Shown one piece after another: positions 57,368 through 64,000 of a stretch of 64,000 nucleotides of DNA. Position 1 is the stretch's first letter, and each line of letters begins with the position of its first letter. Position numbers and translations under genes: made by a program. The notes beneath the pieces are model-generated. The model saw only the letters and a list, made by a program, of their open reading frames with translations. It was not told the DNA's origin and made no database searches. Origin of the DNA: Bacteroidota bacterium. Its GTDB lineage: Bacteria; Bacteroidota; Ignavibacteria; OLB7. The stretch covers positions 214,901 to 278,900 of the forward strand of contig JAFDZV010000019.1 in assembly GCA_018266795.1 (NCBI GenBank), read 5' to 3'.

Positions 57368-59614
57368 GTGACCGCACGCCCAACCATAGCGTTCGCAACT
57401 CTCCACCGTCTGCTGATCCCGTGCATTCTCCTCTGGCTGCCGTGCGTGGCTCCGCCTGCATATGCGCAGAGCCCGAACCAGCGAAGCGTTACCGACCGGT
57501 TGATCCATCTGCGCCGCGGATATCTCGGGCTTACCCGCGTCCCGCAGGGGGGAACCCTGACGCTGTACAACGAGGATCTCGCCAATGCCCGCACGATCGT
57601 CTTCACCGGACTCGCACCGCTGGATGCGGTGGCGATGCCCGGCAACGCACTTCTCCTTGCCACGGGAGTGCGCGGCACGGGGCTGTATCGTGTTGCGATA
57701 GATTCGCTTCCCACGGTGACGGCGATCTGGGAAGGGCCGGCCTCCACGTTGAACCGCATCGTTGGTGTTGGCGATTACAGCCGTGAAGGTGGCCCCGAAG
57801 CCGTGCTTGCCGGCGACTCCGCGTTCGCCGTGATCGGGCTCGACGGTCGCGAGCGGATGTCGCTGCATATGCCGATGCTGGATGCGGTTGTGTATGGTGT
57901 GACGCCGGCGCGCTACGTTCTGGTGTCGAGAAGCCTGGACGCAATTCAGGTGGCGGCAATCGATGCGCGGACGCTTCAAACGGTTGCCTCGCACCAGCTT
58001 CCGTATGCGGAGTCCGTGATGGCGCGCGTGGTGGGCACCTCCGGCGGCGACCTTGTTGCCGTCGCAACCTCCGGGCCGGCACCTGCGGCATATCTTTTCG
58101 ATCGCACGCTGGCCCCGGCGCCGGATGCCTTCCCGCTTCCGGCTGCGCCGATCGGCGTGCTCACCATCCGCAGCAACGGCACGTCGACGCCCGCGGCCAT
58201 CATCAGCGGTTATCCCTCTCCCATCGCCATTCCGCTTCGCACCGGCGCAGAGCCGGTAACGCTGGACTATCCGCTGACCGGCACGCCGCTGCAGGCAGCT
58301 GCGCTGGGGGACCGCATCGCGCTCGCCGCCCGCGACAGCATCGCGTTGTACGACGGTTCGCTCCGCCTTCTCACGATGCTGCCGTCCAACGGCACGGCGT
58401 CCGCGCATCTGGAGCTGGTCGGTAACGGATCCGTTCTCGCGTCCGCACCTGGACACTCTGCGCTCCTGGCAATACCAGCGCACGAACTCCGCTGGTATGA
58501 ACTGCACCTGCGCCTTCTTGCTGCAGTCACGCTGGGCCTCGCGGTGGTTGCGATCACGGTCATGTTCATCCGCCGCCACCGCTTCATCCGCACGGTGTAC
58601 AACAACCTGGTGCAGAATCCGGGCTCGGCCGGCACCATCATTCTCTCCCGCTCGCAGCGCGTACGCCATATCAACCAGCCGGCCCGCCGGCTGCTGCACA
58701 TCGATTCCCTTGCGCCGCTCGGCCGCCACATCATGGAGTATCTCTCCGGCCCCGAGCTGGGGGACGTACTGTCCGAGCTTCGCATGCTGTTCCTGGAGGG
58801 ACGCGAGTTCGAACTGCGGATCGACGTTCCGGTGGAGGGCCATGCCCGTGCATTGATGTTCCGCGGCCGCACGATGGCCCGCCGCTACGGGTCCACCGCC
58901 GGCTACCTGCTGCTCGTGGAGGACGTAACGCAGACAATCGAACGCGAACGGTTGGTGAACTGGGCCTCGATCGCGCATCATATCGCGCATGAAATGAAGA
59001 CGCCGCTCGGCACTGTGCGGATGACCGCGGAGATGCTGCACGACCGGTTGAGCTACAACGGCGGCGACGTCGAGGGAATGCGCGCCACGAATCGCATCGT
59101 TCGCCAGTCGCAGCGGCTCCGCTCCATCGTGGATGACCTGCTCACCGTTGCGCGTACGGAGGCGCTGCAGAAGGAGGATGCCGATCTCGGACTGGTTCTT
59201 TCCACGCTGGTGCACGACGTAACGGACTCCCTCCCGCCGGCAATCGAGCTGCGGCTGGAGATGTCGGGGAACGATCATCGCTGCCGCATCGATGCCGCCC
59301 AACTCAGTGTTGCGCTCCGCAACGTGCTGGACAATGCCGCGCAGGCGATCAACACGCGTGAGAACGGGCTGATCAGAATTATTCTTGCGGAGCACACGAA
59401 AGGGCTCTCCATTATCGTCGAAGACAACGGCATCGGCATGAGCGCCGAAACGCTGGCCCGACTCTTCCAACCATTCTATACTGAACGCCAAGGCGGGTCC
59501 GGAATCGGAACCGTGATCCTGAAACGTGTTGTGGAAGGGCATGGCGGCACGGTGGATGTGAAGAGCGAGCGAGGCATGGGAACGCGATTCATGATCCTGT
59601 TGCCGAGGGAATAG
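57368..59614 (+). CDS. Sensor histidine kinase with periplasmic propeller-like domain
   Basis: The 748-residue protein has a signal segment, a ~350-residue extracytoplasmic beta-rich domain (GVGDYSREGGPEAVLAGDSA recalls FG-GAP/PQQ-type propeller blades), a membrane helix near 380-400, a PAS-like region, then the kinase: H-box with H541 in HEMKTPLGTVRM, N-box NVLDNAAQAI, G1 VEDNGIGMS and G2 HGGTVDVKSERGMGTRF. A GTG at 57230 gives a longer, Arg-rich N-terminus; the GTG at 57368 is preferred because the signal follows. No response regulator is adjacent. Confidence 0.85.
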   Translation: MTARPTIAFATLHRLLIPCILLWLPCVAPPAYAQSPNQRSVTDRLIHLRRGYLGLTRVPQGGTLTLYNEDLANARTIVFTGLAPLDAVAMPGNALLLATGVRGTGLYRVAIDSLPTVTAIWEGPASTLNRIVGVGDYSREGGPEAVLAGDSAFAVIGLDGRERMSLHMPMLDAVVYGVTPARYVLVSRSLDAIQVAAIDARTLQTVASHQLPYAESVMARVVGTSGGDLVAVATSGPAPAAYLFDRTLAPAPDAFPLPAAPIGVLTIRSNGTSTPAAIISGYPSPIAIPLRTGAEPVTLDYPLTGTPLQAAALGDRIALAARDSIALYDGSLRLLTMLPSNGTASAHLELVGNGSVLASAPGHSALLAIPAHELRWYELHLRLLAAVTLGLAVVAITVMFIRRHRFIRTVYNNLVQNPGSAGTIILSRSQRVRHINQPARRLLHIDSLAPLGRHIMEYLSGPELGDVLSELRMLFLEGREFELRIDVPVEGHARALMFRGRTMARRYGSTAGYLLLVEDVTQTIERERLVNWASIAHHIAHEMKTPLGTVRMTAEMLHDRLSYNGGDVEGMRATNRIVRQSQRLRSIVDDLLTVARTEALQKEDADLGLVLSTLVHDVTDSLPPAIELRLEMSGNDHRCRIDAAQLSVALRNVLDNAAQAINTRENGLIRIILAEHTKGLSIIVEDNGIGMSAETLARLFQPFYTERQGGSGIGTVILKRVVEGHGGTVDVKSERGMGTRFMILLPRE

Positions 59615-59620
59615 GCAGGT

Positions 59621-59740
59621 GGTTAGTTGTTAGTAGTTGGTTGTCAGTAGTATGAGGTTCTTGTTCTCCACTGACTACCAACGATTGACTACTGACTACG
59701 AACGATTGACTACTGACTACGAACGATTGACTACTGACGC
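59621..59740. repeat. Inverted pair of heptamer arrays (TGTCAGT / CTGACTA type)
   Basis: Four 7-base words (GGTTAGT, TGTTAGT, AGTTGGT, TGTCAGT) fill 59621-59648. After 22 bases ten words in register (CTGACTA, CCAACGA, TTGACTA, CTGACTA, CGAACGA, TTGACTA, CTGACTA, CGAACGA, TTGACTA, CTGACGC) fill 59671-59740. The last 63 bases are also three copies of a 21-bp unit. The array ends three bases before the ClpB-like start codon. Confidence 0.9.
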
Positions 59741-59743
59741 ACA

Positions 59744-61060
59744 ATGAACTTCCAGAAATTCACGTTGAAGTCGCAGGAGGCGATGCAGACTGCGCAGGAG
59801 ATCGCAAGCGGCAACTCCAACCAGCAGATCGAGCCGATTCATATTCTCGGCGCGTTGCTTCAGGACTCGGCGGGGCTTGTTCCGCCGATGTTGATGAAGA
59901 TCGGCGCGAATGTGAACTATGTCAAGAAGAAGACGGAGGAGTTGATCGCGGCGCTCCCGAAGGTTTCCGGCGGCGGCGTGAGCGGGCAGTATCTTTCGCA
60001 GAACACATCCCGCGTGCTGGAGACTGCATTGAAGGAAGCGGGCAAGATGGGAGACGAGTATGTCTCCACAGAACATCTTCTCCTCGCGATCGCGGAGGAC
60101 ACGGCAACACCGGCCGGCAGCCTGCTGCGCGATCAGGGCGCGAACACGAGCACGATTGCCAAGGCGCTGGCGGAGGTACGCGGCTCGCAGCGCGTCACCG
60201 ATCAGAACCCGGAGGACAAGTACCAGTCGCTGACGCGGTACGGGCGCAACCTGAACGATCTTGCACGCAAGGGGAAGATGGATCCGGTGATCGGGCGCGA
60301 GGACGAGATCCGCCGCGTGATGCAGGTGCTGATGCGACGCACGAAGAACAATCCGGTATTGATCGGCGAGCCGGGCGTGGGAAAAACCGCGATCGCCGAG
60401 GGGATCGCCATCCGCATCGTGCAGGGCGATGTGCCGGAGGGGCTGCGCACGAAGCAGATCGTTGCGCTGGACATGGGCGCGCTTGTTGCCGGCACCAGTT
60501 TCCGCGGCCAGTTCGAGGAGCGCCTGAAGGCGATCGTGAACGAGGTGTCGGAGTCCAACGGAGAGATCATCCTCTTCATCGACGAGCTGCACACCCTTGT
60601 CGGCGCCGGCGCAGCGCAGGGCTCCGTGGATGCGGCGAACATCCTGAAGCCGGCCCTCGCACGCGGCGAACTGCGCACGATCGGTGCAACCACGCTGGAC
60701 GAGTACCGCAAGTACATCGAGAAGGATGCGGCGCTCGAGCGCCGGTTCCAGCCGGTGCTTGTGCCGGAGCCGAGCGTGGACGATGCCATCTCGATCCTGC
60801 GCGGACTGAAGGAGCGCTACGAGGTGCACCATGGCGTACGTATCACCGACAGCGCAATCGTAGCCGCCGCGCAGCTCTCCGATCGCTACATCGCCGATCG
60901 GTTCCTGCCGGACAAGGCGATCGATCTGGTGGACGAGGCTGCATCCAGACTTCGCATCGAGATAGACTCGATGCCGGAGGAGCTGGACTCCATCGAGCGG
61001 AAGATCCGGCAGCTGGAAATCGAGCGCGAGGCGCTGCTGCGCGAACTGAACGCCGGGTAG
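59744..61060 (+). CDS. ClpB-like chaperone lacking the second half
   Basis: The 438-residue protein aligns with the N-terminal part of ClpB. The double Clp-N domain ([31 protein letters not shown]) and the first AAA+ module are complete: Walker A GEPGVGKT at 208-215, Walker B IILFIDE near 275-281, and the Arg-finger region [19 protein letters not shown]. It stops with TAG inside the start of the middle coiled coil ([17 protein letters not shown]). Normal ClpB is ~860 residues, so the middle domain and second AAA+ module are missing. A hairpin follows the stop. It may be a stable truncated form or a remnant. Confidence 0.85.
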   Translation: MNFQKFTLKSQEAMQTAQEIASGNSNQQIEPIHILGALLQDSAGLVPPMLMKIGANVNYVKKKTEELIAALPKVSGGGVSGQYLSQNTSRVLETALKEAGKMGDEYVSTEHLLLAIAEDTATPAGSLLRDQGANTSTIAKALAEVRGSQRVTDQNPEDKYQSLTRYGRNLNDLARKGKMDPVIGREDEIRRVMQVLMRRTKNNPVLIGEPGVGKTAIAEGIAIRIVQGDVPEGLRTKQIVALDMGALVAGTSFRGQFEERLKAIVNEVSESNGEIILFIDELHTLVGAGAAQGSVDAANILKPALARGELRTIGATTLDEYRKYIEKDAALERRFQPVLVPEPSVDDAISILRGLKERYEVHHGVRITDSAIVAAAQLSDRYIADRFLPDKAIDLVDEAASRLRIEIDSMPEELDSIERKIRQLEIEREALLRELNAG

Positions 61061-61093
61061 TGTCCGGATGCAGTCTGCGCGCCGAGGATTCAG

Positions 61094-61133
61094 ATCGCCC
61101 GCAACACCATGAATGAAGCGTGTTGCGGGCGAT
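61094..61133. terminator. 14-bp perfect hairpin after the ClpB-like ORF
   Basis: ATCGCCCGCAACAC (61094-61107) pairs perfectly with 61120-61133; loop 12 bases. It begins 34 bases past the early stop of the ClpB-like ORF. There is no T-tract. Confidence 0.6.
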
Positions 61134-61320
61134 TCCACAATGAACAGCGGGAACGAGAACAGCACCTCCGGTGCCTCTCGTCGGCGAGCCTCCGGGTCCG
61201 GGCAGCGAGCCCTCCCCGCTTTGCGCGATACCGGGATGCCGCCAAATGAACGCGCGATTGTCTTCGCGCTGTTCTATATTGTTGGACAATCGGATCTTCC
61301 CCAGAAGAAGGAATCGCACA

Positions 61321-62262
61321 GTGCCGAATCCTGTTTCCTCCTCCTCCTCAGACATGCCGATGCCGCGCCTTGTGATGCAGACACTCGTTGGCGGGATGAC
61401 GATGCTTGCGTTCATCCTCACCCTTGCAGCATGCAGTTCCAGCAGCGAAACCACGCGCGAGGAAACGCCGAAGGATTCGACAGCCACTGCCGCAGCCATG
61501 CCTCCCGCGGATACCGCGCACCCGAAGCATGAGGAGACGCTCGGCGAACAGCTTGGCCGCCTGGATGCGCAGATGAAGACGGCGCCCGCGGACAGCCTGC
61601 CGATGCTCCAGGCGAAGTACGACAGTCTTCTCGCGAACGTAACGAGCGGCGGTAACATCCAGAAGGGAGGCCGCGACTGGACCAACTCGGCAGATCTGGA
61701 CAGCATCAAGATCACGACGGGACCGGGGTCACACGGCGGTGCGGACTCAGCCGGGTTGATGGGTTTCCGAGCGAGCGAACTGGACACGGCGTCGCCGGCA
61801 GTGCACGCGGCACCCGCTCCGCATTACTCGCACAAGGTCACCTACCTCCGCGCCGCACCGGCACCGGAGGAGCCCGAGAGGCCGGCCCCGGACTCAGCGC
61901 GCCAGCGCGAACGGAGCTACGTTGATGGTCTGGTTGCGGCGCGCTCCGGAAAGTATCAGGACGCCGTGCGGGAACTGCCTGCAGTGGTCGCCAGGCCGCC
62001 GAAGGGACGTGCGAGCATCGTGCGCTCGGCCTATGCAGAATCGCTGGAGAAGACCGGGAGCACCAATAAGGCAACGGAGCAGTATCGCAAGGCCTCCGCC
62101 GGGAACGACGAGGTTGCCAACAAGTCCTATCTCTCCTACTGCCGCATGCTGGCAAAGTCCGGAGACCGCACCAAGGCGCGGCAGTTGCTCTCGCAGTTCA
62201 TCGCACGGCACCCGAGAAGCCCGCAGGTTGTGAACGCCCGGCAGTTGCTGCAGACGTTGTAG
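61321..62262 (+). CDS. TPR-like lipoprotein
   Basis: The 313-residue protein starts at a GTG at 61321, preceded by AGAAGG; an upstream open frame to 61171 lacks support. The signal ends in LTLAAC (Cys 38), followed by a Ser-rich linker and long Ala/Pro/Glu-rich regions. The last ~100 residues carry TPR-like units (YVDGLVAARSGKYQDAVREL, then KATEQYRKASAG, then ARQLLSQFIARHPRSPQVVN), similar to the repeat tail of BamD-type or YbgF-like lipoproteins. It is probably anchored to the outer membrane. Function is unknown. Confidence 0.8.
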   Translation: MPNPVSSSSSDMPMPRLVMQTLVGGMTMLAFILTLAACSSSSETTREETPKDSTATAAAMPPADTAHPKHEETLGEQLGRLDAQMKTAPADSLPMLQAKYDSLLANVTSGGNIQKGGRDWTNSADLDSIKITTGPGSHGGADSAGLMGFRASELDTASPAVHAAPAPHYSHKVTYLRAAPAPEEPERPAPDSARQRERSYVDGLVAARSGKYQDAVRELPAVVARPPKGRASIVRSAYAESLEKTGSTNKATEQYRKASAGNDEVANKSYLSYCRMLAKSGDRTKARQLLSQFIARHPRSPQVVNARQLLQTL

Positions 62263-62443
62263 GCCACCGCCGGACATCCTCCTCCGTCCACAGATTCATG
62301 ACGGGCGCCGGAATCGGCTCCGCCGCGCGACGCCGTTCCCCGGACGAAACCGTTGTGCACCACCCGCCGACGACCCGCAGCATATGAGGACCCGACGGCA
62401 GATCCCGTTGAATCGCCGCACTCCTCGGCCTGGCATGCTCACG

Positions 62444-63544
62444 CTACCGCTCGATCATCACGGAGTAGGAGAACGTGAGCGCAAGGATGACGAGCGAGAG
62501 CCAGCCGATCGCCATGCGCCGCCGGTCCAGCGGGGTATCATCTCCCACCGGCGGATGCTTCAGCTTGATGATGAAGCGCACCAGCAGCGCCCAGAGTATC
62601 CAGCCCGGGAAGCCATCCAGCCACCATGGAACGGCGCGCGCAATCGCCCCCAACACCGGAGCCAGCACGTTCTGAATCGAGGCCGGCAGCAGCCCGTCGG
62701 CGCCGGCCTGCACGTCCGCCCAGAGCATCGATACGATTGCTCCCAGTCCGATGACGAGGAGAACCCGGTATGCCCACCGCGCTATCACTTCCTGCCTGCG
62801 TCCGAACATCGAGTAGACGATGTGCCCGCCGTCCAGCTGTCCCAGCGGCAGCATGTTGAGCGCGGTCACCAGCATGCCGAACCATCCCACCGCGAGAAGC
62901 GGATAGTGATAGAGCTCGTTCATCGGCGGAAAGAACGCGCCGCGAGGCACCAGCAGGGCGCGCAGCCCGGCGAACAGCGCGAAGTTCCCGAATCGCATGC
63001 CGGCATCCGGAATGCCTGAAAGCGTGCGATATGCGGGATGAATCGCGTAGATGGTCTCGATGCCCGGCCGCGACAGCATGCCGATTACCAGATAGGCCAG
63101 GGCCACAACGAAGCCCGAGAGCGGCCCGGCCACACCGATGTCGAAGAGAGCCCGGCGGCTTGGAATGGACGAACGAATGCGGATCACCGCCCCCATGGTG
63201 CCGAACGGGCTCAGGAACGGAAGCGGGATGTAGAATGGCAGCGTGGTGGCAACGCCGTGCGCCCGGGCGGCGAAGTAGTGGCCGAACTCGTGCGCGGAAA
63301 GGAAGAACATCAGCAGCGTGCTGAACAGGAACGCCTGCGGCAGATAGGCCACCATGTCGCCGTAGCTCCCAACGGTGTCCGGCGTCACGAAGACAAGTCC
63401 GGCGAGCGTGGTCGAGGCCCACGTCAACAGAAAGAGAAGGATGTGCCGCGGGTAACGCTGCGGGTAGCGGCGCGGCGCGAGGTCCACCATCTCCGGCAGT
63501 GGTCCCCAGACGTATCGGTCCTCTCCACCTGTCTCCGGGTTCAT
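62444..63544 (-). CDS. Site-2 protease family protein (peptidase M50)
   Basis: The 366-residue inner-membrane protein has the metalloprotease core: H85-E-F-G-H89 in a membrane helix (FLSAHEFGHYFAARAH) and the second motif NMLPLGQLDGGHIVY that supplies the third zinc ligand. About eight to ten helices are visible. Family members cut membrane-bound regulators within the bilayer, but no substrate is identified here. A heptamer repeat array starts 12 bases upstream of its ATG at 63544, so there is little room for a normal ribosome site or promoter. Confidence 0.9.
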   Translation of the reverse strand: MNPETGGEDRYVWGPLPEMVDLAPRRYPQRYPRHILLFLLTWASTTLAGLVFVTPDTVGSYGDMVAYLPQAFLFSTLLMFFLSAHEFGHYFAARAHGVATTLPFYIPLPFLSPFGTMGAVIRIRSSIPSRRALFDIGVAGPLSGFVVALAYLVIGMLSRPGIETIYAIHPAYRTLSGIPDAGMRFGNFALFAGLRALLVPRGAFFPPMNELYHYPLLAVGWFGMLVTALNMLPLGQLDGGHIVYSMFGRRQEVIARWAYRVLLVIGLGAIVSMLWADVQAGADGLLPASIQNVLAPVLGAIARAVPWWLDGFPGWILWALLVRFIIKLKHPPVGDDTPLDRRRMAIGWLSLVILALTFSYSVMIER

Positions 63545-63555
63545 CGTACAATCAG

Positions 63556-63779
63556 ATCTTGGTTCTTCGGGCTTCGTTCTTGGGGCTTCGTTCTTGGTTC
63601 TTCGGGCTTCGTTCTTCGTTCTTGGGTCTTCGTTCTTGGGTCTTCGTTCTTGGTTCTTCGGGCTTCGTTCTTCGTTCTTCGTTCTTGGTTCTTCGGGCTT
63701 CGTTCTTCGTTCTTCGGGCTTCGTTCTTCGTTCTTGGTTCTTCGGGCTTCGTTCTTCGTTCTTGGTTCTTCGGGCTTCA
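63556..63779. repeat. Heptamer array, 32 in-register units
   Basis: Thirty-two contiguous 7-base units with no length slips fill 63556-63779. Four word types are used: TTCTTCG (13), TTCTTGG (9, the first as ATCTTGG), GGCTTCG (8, the last as GGCTTCA) and GTCTTCG (2). A shorter array of CCAAG-containing units on the same strand (opposite sense) follows at 63821-63881. The array begins 12 bases upstream of the M50 protease start codon (minus strand). Confidence 0.95.
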
Positions 63780-63820
63780 AGCTACCAAGTACTACAGCTC
63801 GGCGCTAGCGGCGTCCTTGT

Positions 63821-63881
63821 GCCAAGTCCAAAGGCCCAAGCACCAAGTACCAAGCACAAGTACCAAGCACAAGTACCAAGC
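63821..63881. repeat. CCAAG-type heptamer array, opposite arm
   Basis: Units of CCAAGNN (GCCAAGT, then CCCAAGC, ACCAAGT, ACCAAGC) alternate with some 6-base units (ACAAGT) up to about 63881, the reverse-complement sense of CTTGG in the array at 63556-63779. A CAGTAGTCAAC word completes it at the end of the outer-membrane gene. Confidence 0.75.
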
Positions 63882-64000
63882 TCAGTAGTCAACAGCGAAT
63901 CCGAGCGAGAAGCTCCGGTTCTCTTCGCTGAAATGCTGGCCGTACGGCGAGCGGCCGGAGTAATAGATCCCCTCGATCGTCACCCCCTTCCCCTGCACCG
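63882..64000 (-). CDS. C-terminal end of an outer-membrane beta-barrel protein (cut by window end)
   Basis: Minus-strand frame 63882-64000 gives the last 38 residues of a protein that starts beyond the window, ending VTIEGIYYSGRSPYG, then SFSLGFAVDY. Alternating aromatic and polar residues with a terminal aromatic are typical of the last strand of an outer-membrane barrel. The end codons and stop (GTT GAC TAC TGA) match the CTGACTA-type heptamer word, so the repeat family reaches the coding end here. The family cannot be named from so little. Confidence 0.6.
   Translation of the reverse strand, partial: VQGKGVTIEGIYYSGRSPYGQHFSEENRSFSLGFAVDY

Noticed and set aside
56930-59542. 870-codon minus-strand open frame across ispF and the histidine kinase
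   Set aside because: Antisense to recognised kinase and IspF motifs; translation is Arg/His-rich without domains.
63556-63881. Possible CRISPR array
   Set aside because: There are no spacers; repeats are 7 bases and contiguous; no cas genes are in the window.
63499-63888. Open frames in the heptamer array (LRASFFVLRSW-type repeats)
   Set aside because: Low-complexity translation of the repeat; no start signal. It is an array by-product.

Overview
The window is about 60% GC and dense with genes. It looks like chromosome from a member of the Fibrobacteres-Chlorobi-Bacteroidota group. Three secreted proteins end in type IX secretion (Por) C-terminal sorting domains. Two genes (glgA, eno) have upstream motifs close to the Bacteroidota promoter (TTG, about 20 bases, TAnnTTTG). 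The b-type sdhC-sdhA-sdhB order, a YpdA-type thiol reductase, an MsbA-like exporter, a heptosyltransferase-like enzyme and many lipoproteins and beta-barrels also fit a Gram-negative member of this group. High GC points to a Kapabacteria/Ignavibacteria-like lineage rather than Bacteroides, but this is inference.

Layout. 1-5.7 kb: a gene cut by the window edge, a DUF1579 protein, a lipoprotein, an ECF42-type sigma factor with two YCII/DGPF proteins, and a DUF262-HNH protein. 5.7-7.1 kb holds no gene I can support. 7.1-13.2 kb: a T9SS-exported protein, enolase, a phosphohexomutase and a DUF4921 (GalT-like) protein. 13.2-15.7 kb is a GC-poorer patch with a GH18-like protein, a possible 44-residue ORF overlapping it, and a His-rich orphan. 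15.9-20.7 kb: a two-gene minus-strand unit, a TPR-LuxR regulator followed by a 1038-residue DUF4062-NTPase-TPR (STAND) protein. This is the best candidate for an uncharacterised signalling or conflict system. 21-25.7 kb: cell-envelope genes (GT9, MsbA-like ABC exporter, MurJ). 26.7-32.4 kb: GNAT, YpdA-like reductase, apt and succinate dehydrogenase/fumarate reductase.

32.5-44.2 kb is one long minus-strand stretch: zinc-ribbon membrane proteins, GDPD, fmt, miaE, TauE/SafE, an outer-membrane protein, two paralogous lipoproteins with pyrE, and a split AtuA pair separated by a lipoprotein. 44.5-52.1 kb: two paralogous T9SS BNR-repeat proteins, a P5C dehydrogenase with a histone-like basic tail, and a GH3 hexosaminidase. 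52.4-62.3 kb is plus strand: glgA, a lipoprotein/beta-barrel/ispF/histidine-kinase run, a ClpB-like ORF ending after the first ATPase domain, and a TPR-like lipoprotein. A site-2 protease and the end of another beta-barrel gene close the window.

The most unusual non-coding signal is a family of intergenic loci built from 7-bp-periodic repeats (near 24.0, 38.0, 41.5, 50.5, 59.7 and 63.7 kb). At each locus an array of locus-specific heptamer words on one strand is followed by an array of roughly the reverse-complement words. The arrays run right up to, and sometimes supply, start or stop codons. Long perfect or near-perfect hairpins without T-tracts sit just 3' of several genes. No rRNA, tRNA, CRISPR array, transposase or insertion sequence was seen.
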